From M55B144 sp964550615 (GTDB taxonomy: Bacteria; Bipolaricaulota; Bipolaricaulia; UBA7950; UBA9294), in assembly GCA_964550615.1 (NCBI GenBank), contig CAZKAB010000060.1:1-6482 (forward strand): a DNA stretch of 6,482 nt. Reading direction: 5' to 3'. Below, piece by piece: positions 1 to 5,507 of this stretch; the first letter of the stretch is position 1, and each line of letters starts with the position of its first letter. The translations under genes and the position numbers were made by a program. The notes beneath the pieces are model-generated. The model had not been told where the DNA came from. It saw only the letters and a list, made by a program, of their open reading frames with translations, and searched no databases.

Positions 1-459
1 AAGATACGTGAGCATTGTCTCCGGCCAGTGCACCCACTGAGCATGCAGGAATTCAAGCGTTCTGTCGCCGAGAGAGAGTGTTTCCTTATGCTCTACGGTA
101 GTAATCTTCTCCTCCGGCACGTGCAGATGAGTGACGATCATCGACTTCGCCTTGGGGCTGGTGATGATCTGCGCCTCGCTGAAGCGTTCCAGCACTAGAG
201 GGATGCCCCCCGAGTGATCCTGCTCCACATGCTGCACTACCAGATAGTCGATCCTCTCGACATCTGAAAGCTGTTCCAGCAATAGCTCGATTTTCGCTGG
301 ATCGGCAGTATCGATGAGTGCCGTCTTCTCGCTTCCACGAACGAGGTACGCGTTGTAGCTCGTTCCATCAGGAAGCGGAATCAGCTCGTCGAACAGCCGC
401 CGGTCGAAATCGTGCGCTCCCATCCACTGCACTCCGTGTACAATCTCACGCGCGTTCAA
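1..459 (-). CDS. fprA: Flavodiiron protein (FprA/ROO type), N-terminal 153 residues, cut by window edge
   Basis: Flavodiiron proteins reduce O2 to water and/or NO to N2O in the cytoplasm, using a diiron site in a metallo-beta-lactamase fold and FMN in a C-terminal flavodoxin domain. The visible 153 residues are the start of the lactamase domain. They carry the diiron motif HVEQDHSGG (H77, E79, D81, H82) and the later HWPETM segment with H144. All of these match the family pattern HxExDH...HWP, so the iron site looks intact as far as it can be seen. The remaining ligands and the flavodoxin domain lie beyond base 1. The start is TTG at 459, chosen because a perfect AGGAGG sits 6 nt upstream; the first in-frame ATG (codon 13) has no such site and would remove the first beta strand. 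The gene begins 3 nt after the hcp stop, so the two are surely co-transcribed. The electron donor is probably the rubredoxin encoded at 2347-2508. Family assignment is firm; O2 versus NO preference cannot be read. Confidence 0.93.
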   Translation of the reverse strand, partial: MNAREIVHGVQWMGAHDFDRRLFDELIPLPDGTSYNAYLVRGSEKTALIDTADPAKIELLLEQLSDVERIDYLVVQHVEQDHSGGIPLVLERFSEAQIITSPKAKSMIVTHLHVPEEKITTVEHKETLSLGDRTLEFLHAQWVHWPETMLTYL

Positions 460-462
460 ATT

Positions 463-1776
463 CTACCTCCTTAGCATTTCCTCAATATCCTGCGCCGGAT
501 CTCCGATCAGCCGGAGATCGTAGCTGTCTTGCAGCGCCTTCAGGATATCACCGTTTACCCATGCAGGTACGATCGGGCCAAGGTAGATCCCCTTTATTCC
601 GAGCGACAGAAGCGACCACAGAATGGCGACCGCCTTCTGTTCCATCCATGATAGGACGAGAGTGAGAGGAAGATCGTTCACCTCAACGCCGAACAGATCG
701 GCGAGCGCGACAGCCAGATCGACCGCTACGATGGAGTCGTTGCATTGTCCTAGATCGATCAGACGTGGTATCCCTTCTATATCGCCGAGATCCAGGTCAT
801 TGATGCGGAACTTGCCGCAGGCAAGGGTGAGCACGACGGTATCCCGCGGCAGGAGCTTCACGAACTCGCGGTAATACGTCGCCTTCTGAAGCGGCGAATC
901 ACAACCTCCTACCAGGAAGAAGTGCCGGATCTTACCGGCTTCCACGAGCGACTTGATCTTTCCGGCAAGCGGCAAGATGCTCGCAAGCGAGAACCCGGTG
1001 GTGAGCGTTACCTCTCCCGGCTCTTCCGCGAGCGCGGGGAGAGACAGCGCCTTCTCGATTACTTCAGTGTAGTCGTAACCTTCGATGTGTCGTACCCCTG
1101 GGACGCGTGCCGGCCCGGTGGTGAACATGCGATCGCGATAGGCGTCTTGCGGCAAGAGAACGCAGTTGGACGTTGCGAGAATTGCGGCCGGATAGCGCGA
1201 GAAGAGCGCCTTCTGGTCGAACCACGCTTTACCCAGATTTCCCACCAGGTGCTTGTACTTCTTCAGTCCGGGGTATCCGTGCGCCGGGAGCATCTCAGAG
1301 TGGGTGTAAACGTTGATCCCCTTTCCTTCAGTCTGTTCGAGGAGCGCAGCAAGCGCCTTCAGCCCGTGACCGGTGACGATTATCGCGTGGCCGGCCGCTG
1401 TTCCTGTTGAAACCGGAGTAGGTACAGGCTCACCGTACGATTCGATGTGCGCTTTCTTTAGCAGGCGCATCGTGCGTAGATTCATCTCGCCCGCCTCAAC
1501 TGCGAGCTTGACGAAATCCTCGCCATCGAAGTTGACGTTGGTAAATGTTGAATAGAACGCGCGTTCGAGGAACGCATCCACTTCGGTGTCGGTGTAGCCA
1601 AGTTCACGAGCGTGGTAGAGGTACGCGCTCATCCCCTTGGCCGCAAACAGCAGGTTATCCTGCAACCGCGCTACAGTCGGTGCCTTGCCGCATACTCCAT
1701 GGACGGTGCATCCGGTTCCGTGAGCCGTCTGCGAGCATTGGTAGCAGAACATGGCTTGTGTCTGTTGGTCACTCAT
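463..1776 (-). CDS. hcp: Hybrid cluster protein (hydroxylamine reductase family), short class III form
   Basis: Hcp is a cytoplasmic Fe-S protein implicated in NO and hydroxylamine reduction. The protein is 437 residues. Its N-terminal cluster motif is CX2CX8CX5C (C11, C14, C23, C29). All expected ligands of the Fe4S2O2 hybrid cluster are visible: H137 (TGHGL), E161 (THSEMLP), C205 (TSNC), C292 (VGGCDSP), C320 (LACGK), C345 (GQCND) and E379 with K381 (SWMEQKA). Classical Hcps are about 550 residues. Here the first cluster is followed after about 100 residues by the hybrid-cluster domain, matching the class III proteins that lack roughly 110 residues after the N-terminal cysteines. ATG 1776 is preceded by AAAGGAGGG with 5-nt spacing; an open frame reaching back to 2097 is only a shadow of the Rrf2 gene. 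It overlaps the Rrf2 stop by 8 nt and runs into the flavodiiron gene, suggesting one NO/O2-stress transcript. Confidence 0.95.
   Translation of the reverse strand: MSDQQTQAMFCYQCSQTAHGTGCTVHGVCGKAPTVARLQDNLLFAAKGMSAYLYHARELGYTDTEVDAFLERAFYSTFTNVNFDGEDFVKLAVEAGEMNLRTMRLLKKAHIESYGEPVPTPVSTGTAAGHAIIVTGHGLKALAALLEQTEGKGINVYTHSEMLPAHGYPGLKKYKHLVGNLGKAWFDQKALFSRYPAAILATSNCVLLPQDAYRDRMFTTGPARVPGVRHIEGYDYTEVIEKALSLPALAEEPGEVTLTTGFSLASILPLAGKIKSLVEAGKIRHFFLVGGCDSPLQKATYYREFVKLLPRDTVVLTLACGKFRINDLDLGDIEGIPRLIDLGQCNDSIVAVDLAVALADLFGVEVNDLPLTLVLSWMEQKAVAILWSLLSLGIKGIYLGPIVPAWVNGDILKALQDSYDLRLIGDPAQDIEEMLRR
466..472 (-). promoter_or_regulatory. Ribosome binding site fixing the TTG start of the flavodiiron gene
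   Basis: AAGGAGG lies inside the last codons of hcp, which also encode its terminal Arg-Arg, and ends 6 nt before TTG at 459. The hcp stop codon TAG (463-465) sits between the two, so translation of the two genes is probably coupled. Confidence 0.8.
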
Positions 1777-2242
1777 TCTGTCCCTCCTTTGGGTTGTGGG
1801 AAGAGGCGTTCCCGTGCAGAGAACGTTTCTCCGCAGGAACGAGCCTCCGAGCGATGTCTCCGATCGTCGTTTGCTCCAGGAACCGGATGATGTTGTCGCG
1901 TAGTCCGCCCCACACCGAATGTACGGCACAATTGGGCGTGCCGTCGCACGGAGCAAGGGAAAACAGGCAATCGCGGAAATAGCCCTCGCCCTCAATCGTG
2001 CGGACGACGTCCGCCAAAGGCACTTCCATCGGCGGGCGAGCGAATGTGACTCCGCCATTACGGCCCCGGACGGAGGAAAGGATGCCTGCCCTGACAAGCG
2101 CGGGTACCAGTTTGGCGAGGAAGGCCGGCGGGATCTGTTTCGCCTCAGCCAATTCCTTGACCAACACGGGACGATCGCTCGGCCTTCCGGCCAGTTCTAC
2201 AAGCGCGACCACCGCGTACTTAGTTGTCAGTGAGTAGAGCAT
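1769..2242 (-). CDS. Rrf2-family Fe-S transcriptional regulator (IscR/NsrR-like)
   Basis: This is a 157-residue winged-helix repressor of the Rrf2 family, which uses an Fe-S cluster to sense NO, O2 or cluster supply. Residues 1-85 contain the HTH and wing, including the signature VRGRNGG followed by ARPP and the TIEG stretch. Three cysteines, C92, C99 and C105 (spacing x6 and x5), are followed by H108 three residues after the last cysteine. That resembles the Cys3-His ligand set of IscR; an Asp at position 8, the fourth ligand in NsrR, is not present (residue 8 is Lys). The ATG at 2242 has GGAGG 4 nt upstream. The stop overlaps the hcp start by 8 nt, so hcp and the flavodiiron gene are the obvious targets. 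A strong promoter with an inverted repeat lies just upstream, suggesting autoregulation. The family is certain; whether it senses NO, O2 or Fe-S status is not determinable, so no symbol is given. Confidence 0.92.
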   Translation of the reverse strand: MLYSLTTKYAVVALVELAGRPSDRPVLVKELAEAKQIPPAFLAKLVPALVRAGILSSVRGRNGGVTFARPPMEVPLADVVRTIEGEGYFRDCLFSLAPCDGTPNCAVHSVWGGLRDNIIRFLEQTTIGDIARRLVPAEKRSLHGNASSHNPKEGQNE

Positions 2243-2253
2243 CCATCCTCCAG

Positions 2254-2279
2254 ATAAAACGATCTTTTTATCGCTTTAT
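2254..2279 (-). promoter_or_regulatory. Inverted repeat, candidate operator for the Rrf2 regulator
   Basis: Two 10-base arms, ATAAAACGAT and ATCGCTTTAT as read on the plus strand, are separated by 6 bases and match as an inverted repeat with one mismatch. The repeat overlaps the -10 element and spans the predicted transcription start, 12 bases from the Rrf2 start codon, where a bound dimer would block initiation. Assignment to this Rrf2 protein rests on position; the arms do not obviously match a published NsrR or IscR site. Confidence 0.6.
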
Positions 2280-2305
2280 TATACGGAGCATTTCCTTTTC
2301 TTCAA
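2278..2305 (-). promoter_or_regulatory. Sigma-70-like promoter of the Rrf2-hcp-flavodiiron transcript
   Basis: On the minus strand, TTGAAG (2300-2305, 4 of 6) is followed after 16 bases by a perfect TATAAT (2278-2283). Initiation is expected near 2271, giving a leader of about 30 nt that holds the ribosome binding site. This gives the regulator, hcp and the flavodiiron gene their own start separate from the upstream genes. Confidence 0.75.
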
Positions 2306-2346
2306 CCCTTGGAAAGAACGACTTGAATGTCGCGTCTCCTGCTCCC

Positions 2347-2508
2347 TCACCCCTGCTCTTCGAACATGTCTTTTCCCACGCCGCATTCGGGGCAGGTCCA
2401 ATCGTCGGGAACGTCCTCAAATGAGGTCCCCGGATCGACGCCGTTATCCGGATCGCCCTTGGCGGGATCGTAGATGTAGCCGCATACTGTGCATACCCAC
2501 TTTGACAT
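2347..2508 (-). CDS. rub: Rubredoxin
   Basis: Rubredoxin is a small cytoplasmic one-electron carrier with a single iron bound by four cysteines. The 53-residue product has both knuckles, CTVCG (C6, C9) and CPECG (C39, C42). It also has the conserved WVC start, the YIYDP and GDPDNGVDPGT stretches and the DDW before the second knuckle, and its length is exactly typical. ATG 2508 is preceded by AGGAGG with 5-nt spacing; the open frame running further upstream is a shadow. It starts 2 nt after the flavin reductase-like gene stops, so the pair is co-translated. Likely partners are that flavoprotein as donor and the flavodiiron protein and rubrerythrin as acceptors; this is inferred from the known Moorella and Desulfovibrio systems. 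It lies 104 nt upstream of the Rrf2 gene, and no convincing terminator separates them. Confidence 0.97.
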   Translation of the reverse strand: MSKWVCTVCGYIYDPAKGDPDNGVDPGTSFEDVPDDWTCPECGVGKDMFEEQG

Positions 2509-2510
2509 CT

Positions 2511-3044
2511 CTACCTCCTGTTGCGCATCGTATTTCGATACTCGTTGTATGTGAGCGGTTCTCCGTCTTCGCGCATCCCCGCGCGCTCGACTTCGGCGAC
2601 AAATAGGCTGTGCGTACCGAGATCGAGCGTCAGCTCCGGAAGCACGCGACATTCGTAGAATGCCTTCGCGTCCGGCAGAATCGGAATACCGTTCTCTCCG
2701 CTCAGATAAGGGAAGTCGGCAAATTTGTCGACGTCGTGTCCGCTCTGAAATCCGAAGTGGCGGACTATCTCCGGGCACGTCGCGTTCTCGCGATCGAGCA
2801 CATTGGCGATAAACCGCCCGCTTTTCACGATAAGCTCGTGCGTAAGATTCTTCTTGTTAACGCCGATTGCCACCTGTGGCGGCGAGTTCGTCACTTGCAT
2901 GAGCGCGTCCAGGCACTGACCGTTCATCCGTTCGCCGTCGGCGGCGGTGAGGATGTACAGGCCGTGCGTAATCTGAAACAGAGTGTTGTTCAGCTCGGCG
3001 CGATCGGCGGCAACGGCAAACGGAAACTCACTGGCTTTGGTCAC
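2511..3044 (-). CDS. Flavin reductase-like FMN-binding protein (Hrb N-domain type)
   Basis: This 177-residue protein belongs to the flavin reductase-like, FMN-binding split-barrel family. Recognisable stretches are the N-terminal FQITHGLYILTA, the GQCLDALMQVTNSPP segment, VNKKNLTHELI and GRFIANVLDR (about 65-85), HDVDKF (about 103-108) and AFYECRV (about 128-134). This version resembles the flavoprotein domain of Moorella high-molecular-weight rubredoxin (Hrb), where it is fused to rubredoxin and passes electrons from NADH to the flavodiiron protein. Here rubredoxin is a separate gene starting 2 nt after this stop, so the same job is inferred. The start is GTG 3044: AAGGAG lies 7 nt upstream, and the GTG overlaps the ferritin stop in a GTGA arrangement. 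The open frame extends further upstream but only as a shadow of ferritin. The family is confident; the physiological donor and the acceptor are inferred. Confidence 0.88.
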   Translation of the reverse strand: MTKASEFPFAVAADRAELNNTLFQITHGLYILTAADGERMNGQCLDALMQVTNSPPQVAIGVNKKNLTHELIVKSGRFIANVLDRENATCPEIVRHFGFQSGHDVDKFADFPYLSGENGIPILPDAKAFYECRVLPELTLDLGTHSLFVAEVERAGMREDGEPLTYNEYRNTMRNRR

Positions 3045-3571
3045 GCTGCTTCTCCTTGTGCTGTCGCCGACGATGCCGGCGTCGCGGTTCGCTGACCCAG
3101 CTCGCGATCGATCATGACGAGCCCATGCCCCGAATCGCCGATTCGCTGTAGCAGCTCGACCACCTTGCGCGTAGATGATTCTTCTTCCACCTGTTCGGTT
3201 ACGAACCACTGCAGCATGATCTTGGCGGCGTTGTCGTTTTCTTCGGCCGCGATCTTTGTCAGGTCGTTGATCTTCCCGGTAATGAACTGCTCGTGCTCGT
3301 GCGCGGCCTTGAACGCCGCCAGAGGTGATGCCCATTCCTTCTGCGGTTTAGAAAGGGCGCGCAGTTCGATCCTGCCATCGCGTTCGGCGATATGATTGAA
3401 GAAACGCGTCGCGTGCCCGAGTTCCTCTTGCGCCTGGATGCGCATCCAAGTTGCCATTCCGTCCAAACTCTCGGCATCGAAGTATGCCACCATCGCTATG
3501 TACAGATATGCCGATTCAAGCTCGTGCTTGATCTGCTCGTTCAAAGATTCTTGCATCCGTTCGGATATCAT
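3041..3571 (-). CDS. ftnA: Bacterial non-heme ferritin
   Basis: Ferritin assembles into a 24-subunit cage that oxidises Fe2+ and stores it as mineral, keeping iron away from peroxide. The 176-residue product aligns with E. coli FtnA without shifts at the ferroxidase site: E17, Y24, E49, E50, H53, E94, Q127 and E130 are all present, as is W122 (LQWFVTEQVEE). No transmembrane or targeting segment is visible. The C-terminal tail (about 160-176) is Ala/Ser/Thr-rich and probably disordered. ATG 3571 is chosen because AAGGAGGG lies 5 nt upstream; a GTG two codons earlier is in frame but overlaps that site. The stop overlaps the flavin reductase start. The gene lies 125 nt after rubrerythrin, with no strong promoter between them, so it may belong to the perR-led transcript or be started by a weak internal promoter. 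Confidence 0.95.
   Translation of the reverse strand: MISERMQESLNEQIKHELESAYLYIAMVAYFDAESLDGMATWMRIQAQEELGHATRFFNHIAERDGRIELRALSKPQKEWASPLAAFKAAHEHEQFITGKINDLTKIAAEENDNAAKIMLQWFVTEQVEEESSTRKVVELLQRIGDSGHGLVMIDRELGQRTATPASSATAQGEAA
3052..3057 (-). promoter_or_regulatory. Ribosome binding site selecting the GTG start of the flavin reductase-like gene
   Basis: AAGGAG ends 7 nt before GTG 3044. The site lies within the last codons of ferritin, and the stop and start share bases (GTGA, 3041-3044), a layout typical of translational coupling. Confidence 0.7.
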
Positions 3572-3576
3572 GTTCA

Positions 3577-3584
3577 CCCTCCTT
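3577..3584 (-). promoter_or_regulatory. Ribosome binding site deciding the ferritin start
   Basis: AAGGAGGG lies 5 nt before ATG 3571. The competing in-frame GTG (3575-3577) shares its first base with this site and so cannot be served by it. Confidence 0.75.
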
Positions 3585-3627
3585 TTCTGTTATCTCTATG
3601 ACAGGCTAGCGCACCCTGGAAAGTCTG

Positions 3628-3652
3628 CCGAATCGCCGCTCTTTGCGATCGG
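3628..3652 (-). repeat. Stem-loop in the rubrerythrin-ferritin intergenic region
   Basis: CCGAATCGC and GCGATCGG (plus-strand reading) pair as an 8-bp stem with one bulged base around an 8-base loop, 57 nt before the ferritin start. No T-run follows in the direction of transcription, so it is not a classical terminator. It may be a processing or stability element between two parts of the message. The rest of this 125-nt spacer shows nothing else beyond the ferritin ribosome binding site. Confidence 0.4.
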
Positions 3653-3696
3653 TTTCGGTTTGCTTTGGATGTGTCCAACATCATAGTGCTTGTTTT

Positions 3697-4269
3697 CTAC
3701 CAATTTTCCGCCAAGATCTCAAAGTGCGCTTGCGGATGGGCACACGCCGGGCATACCAACGGCGCTTCCGCTCCAGTGTGAAGGTAGCCGCAATTGCGAC
3801 AGCGCCAGACTACCGGCTTATCCTTCTTGAACACCGTCTTCTGGTGGATGTTCTTCAGCAGGCCGAGGTACCGGTGCTCGTGCTGTTTCTCCGCAACTGC
3901 GATCGACGTGAATACACCCGCGATCTCGGCAAACCCCTCTTGCCGCGCAATATTGGCGAACTCGGGGTACATCTCCTCCCACTCGTAGTGTTCGCCTCCG
4001 GCGGCGGCCTTCAAGTTCTCAGCCGTCGTCCCGATCATGCCGGCCGGGAAGGCGGCCTCGATCGTAGCCTCGCCTCCCTGGAGGAACTTGAACAATCTCT
4101 TTGCGTGTTCCTTTTCCTGCGCCGCGGTCTCCTCGAATATCGATTGAATCTGGACGAAGCCGTCCTTCTTGGCTTGGCTGGCAAAATATGTGTATCGGTT
4201 GCGGGCTTGAGATTCCCCCGCAAACGCGGTAAGCAGATTCTTCTCCGTTCGTGATCCTTTCAGTTCCAT
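3697..4269 (-). CDS. rbr: Rubrerythrin
   Basis: Rubrerythrin is a cytoplasmic peroxidase of anaerobes that reduces H2O2 to water with electrons from rubredoxin. The 190-residue protein has the classical two-domain layout and length. A ferritin-like four-helix bundle (about 1-145) carries diiron ligands E19 (AGES), E52 and H55 (EKEH), E93 and E96 (GGEHYE), and E127 and H130 (EKQH). A C-terminal rubredoxin-like domain has CRNCG (C157, C160) and CPAC (C173, C176). ATG 4269 has AAGGAGG with 6-nt spacing. It starts 36 nt after the fpg stop and is probably in the perR transcript, in line with the known PerR control of rubrerythrins in anaerobes. The rubredoxin encoded three genes downstream is a plausible donor. 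No ligand is missing. Confidence 0.96.
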   Translation of the reverse strand: MELKGSRTEKNLLTAFAGESQARNRYTYFASQAKKDGFVQIQSIFEETAAQEKEHAKRLFKFLQGGEATIEAAFPAGMIGTTAENLKAAAGGEHYEWEEMYPEFANIARQEGFAEIAGVFTSIAVAEKQHEHRYLGLLKNIHQKTVFKKDKPVVWRCRNCGYLHTGAEAPLVCPACAHPQAHFEILAENW

Positions 4270-4305
4270 TGTCTTCCTCCTTGTTGTGCTATTTTGCTGT
4301 TGTGC

Positions 4306-5037
4306 CTATCGTTGACAACCGGGGCAGAGATAGGTCGATCGCCCCGCCTGTTTGATCCGTATGACCGTTTCCCGGCAATCGGGACAATGTGCGTCTTCTC
4401 TTCCGTATACGGCGAGCCGATCCTGGAATCCTCCGGTGTCGCCGCTCGCGGTGCGGTAGTCGGATATCGTAGTTCCCATATTGTCGATCGCATCTTGCAG
4501 TACGGCGCGAATGGCCGTATGTAGTCGTTCGGCCTCCGCTGCAGTGATTGTGTTTCCGCACCGGCGCGGATCTATCTTCGCCCGCCACAGCGCCTCGGAT
4601 GCGTAGATGTTGCCCACGCCTGCGATTCGCCTCTGATCCATAATGAGTGACTTGATCGGCGCGCGACTGCTGCCGACGATCGCCTTCAGCTCCGCTACTG
4701 TGAATCCGTCGTCCAGCGGTTCAATTCCGAGCTTGTGCAAGAAACCGTCGCGCGAGAACTCCACCGTTCCCAACCGTCGCGGGTTGATGAACCGAATTGC
4801 ACCCCGGTCGAGTTGAAGCACGAATCGCACATGNNNNNNNNNNNNNNNNNNNNNNNNNNNNNNNNNNNNNNNNNNNNNNNNNNNNNNNNNNNNNNNNNNN
4901 NNNNNNNNNNNNNNNNNNNNNNNNNNNNNNNNNGGAACGGCAAGGCGCGAATCAAGGACCTTCGCTGTAGTAATCGTCCGTCCAACTGCCGATTGCAGCC
5001 CACGCACGATTGTTTCCACTTCCGGAAGCTCAGGCAT
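4306..5037 (-). CDS. fpg: Formamidopyrimidine-DNA glycosylase (MutM), interrupted by an assembly gap
   Basis: Fpg removes 8-oxoguanine and other oxidised purines and nicks the abasic site. The N-terminus reads MPELPEVET; after Met removal the Pro is the catalytic nucleophile and the next Glu is the second catalytic residue. After the gap come NPRRLG, the helix-two-turn-helix segment with MDQRRIAGVGNIYASEALW, and a C-terminal zinc finger CPDC...CPGC with the GRST loop. The start is placed at the second of two adjacent ATGs because Pro must follow Met; the first, at 5040, is nearer the AGGAGGG site and would give Met-Met-Pro. About 209 residues are visible, against a usual length near 270, so the 100 Ns replace more sequence than they show. 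The missing part includes the loop with the conserved catalytic lysine (Lys57 in E. coli). It overlaps perR by 8 nt. The frame is open across the Ns. Confidence 0.93.
   Translation of the reverse strand: MPELPEVETIVRGLQSAVGRTITTAKVLDSRLAVXXXXXXXXXXXXXXXXXXXXXXXXXXXXXXXXXXHVRFVLQLDRGAIRFINPRRLGTVEFSRDGFLHKLGIEPLDDGFTVAELKAIVGSSRAPIKSLIMDQRRIAGVGNIYASEALWRAKIDPRRCGNTITAAEAERLHTAIRAVLQDAIDNMGTTISDYRTASGDTGGFQDRLAVYGREDAHCPDCRETVIRIKQAGRSTYLCPGCQR
4834..4933. other. Assembly gap of 100 Ns
   Basis: There are exactly 100 unknown bases inside fpg. The round number is a common placeholder for a scaffold gap of unknown length. By comparison with family length, about 180 nt should lie between the flanking codons. 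Confidence 0.95.
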
Positions 5038-5491
5038 CATTGCCCTCCTGAGGGTCTTTGCTCTGCAACGAATTAGAATCAGTATTATCGATGTTACACT
5101 GCGCGCAAACGCCGAAAATGTAGGTCTGTACCGACTCTGTCTTATGTCCGCCGATCATATCTCCCGGTCTTATTGCACATGGAATATCTATGTCATAAAG
5201 CCTTCCGCACTGGCGACAAAGAAAATGCGGATGCGGCGACACATTGATGTCGTACCGCGCCGCCTGTCGTTCGATTGTTAACTCCTGCAGCGCCCCTGCC
5301 TTCTTCAGTGCATCCATTACGTTATACACCGTCGCCTTGGAGATGGTGGGATGGCGTTTCCTCACGGCCGCATATACTTCCTCAGTTGTTGGATGAGTCA
5401 GGTGACCGTTTAGATGTTCCAACACCGCGAGGCGCTGCATCGTTGGGTTTAGACCTAGCTCTCGTAGGTATTCGTACCCTTGCTTCTTCAT
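5030..5491 (-). CDS. perR: PerR-type peroxide-sensing Fur-family repressor
   Basis: PerR is a DNA-binding dimer that loses repression when peroxide oxidises its bound-Fe ligands. In this 153-residue protein a winged helix (about 1-80, with SKATVYNVMDAL as the recognition region) is followed by the dimerisation domain. Every regulatory-metal ligand of B. subtilis PerR is present with a constant offset of four: H33, D81, H87, H89 and D100 (H37, D85, H91, H93 and D104 in B. subtilis). Structural zinc ligands are C92/C95 and C129/C132. The Asp at position 100 and the HPHFLC motif favour PerR over Fur, Zur or Nur. The last 20 residues are polar and probably unstructured. ATG 5491 has no Shine-Dalgarno sequence and lies only about 2-3 nt from the predicted transcription start. 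A later Met18 would delete the first helix. A PER-box-like palindrome overlaps the promoter. The stop overlaps fpg by 8 nt. Confidence 0.93.
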   Translation of the reverse strand: MKKQGYEYLRELGLNPTMQRLAVLEHLNGHLTHPTTEEVYAAVRKRHPTISKATVYNVMDALKKAGALQELTIERQAARYDINVSPHPHFLCRQCGRLYDIDIPCAIRPGDMIGGHKTESVQTYIFGVCAQCNIDNTDSNSLQSKDPQEGNDA

Positions 5492-5492
5492 A

Positions 5493-5507
5493 TTAGAATC
5501 ATTATAG
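5493..5507. promoter_or_regulatory. PER-box-like operator upstream of perR
   Basis: TTAGAATCATTATAG matches the B. subtilis PER box TTATAATNATTATAA at 12 of 14 defined positions and keeps the 7-1-7 symmetry. It covers the perR -10 element and predicted start site, so binding would block transcription. Together with PerR's full ligand set this supports peroxide-responsive autoregulation. No other PER-box-like sequence stood out by eye in the window. Confidence 0.8.

Noticed and set aside
922..1410. 162-codon plus-strand open frame
   Set aside because: It lies antisense to hcp, which has every conserved ligand. There is no family resemblance or ribosome binding site.
1777..2097. Open 107-codon extension in front of hcp
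   Set aside because: It is Arg/Ser-rich out-of-frame reading of the Rrf2 gene. The true hcp start at 1776 has a strong ribosome binding site and matches the family N-terminus.
2319..2332. Possible terminator after rubredoxin (CGAC-TTGAAT-GTCG)
   Set aside because: Only 4-5 base pairs, and just a broken T stretch follows in the transcription direction. Too weak to call.
2509..2778. Open upstream extension of the rubredoxin frame
   Set aside because: It overlaps the flavin reductase-like gene in another frame. Rubredoxin begins exactly at MSKWVC with its own ribosome binding site and normal length.
3045..3335. Open upstream extension of the flavin reductase frame
   Set aside because: It is an Arg-rich shadow of ferritin. 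GTG 3044 has a ribosome binding site and overlaps the ferritin stop.
3572..3577. GTG start for ferritin two codons upstream
   Set aside because: The GTG overlaps the Shine-Dalgarno sequence. Starting at ATG 3571 also makes the ferroxidase residues fall on E. coli FtnA numbering.
3572..3627. Promoter directly upstream of ferritin
   Set aside because: Candidate -35/-10 pairs on the minus strand match poorly (3-4 of 6 each) and none clearly stands out.
3643..4254. 203-codon plus-strand open frame
   Set aside because: It is antisense to rubrerythrin, with Leu/Arg-rich composition typical of a shadow frame.
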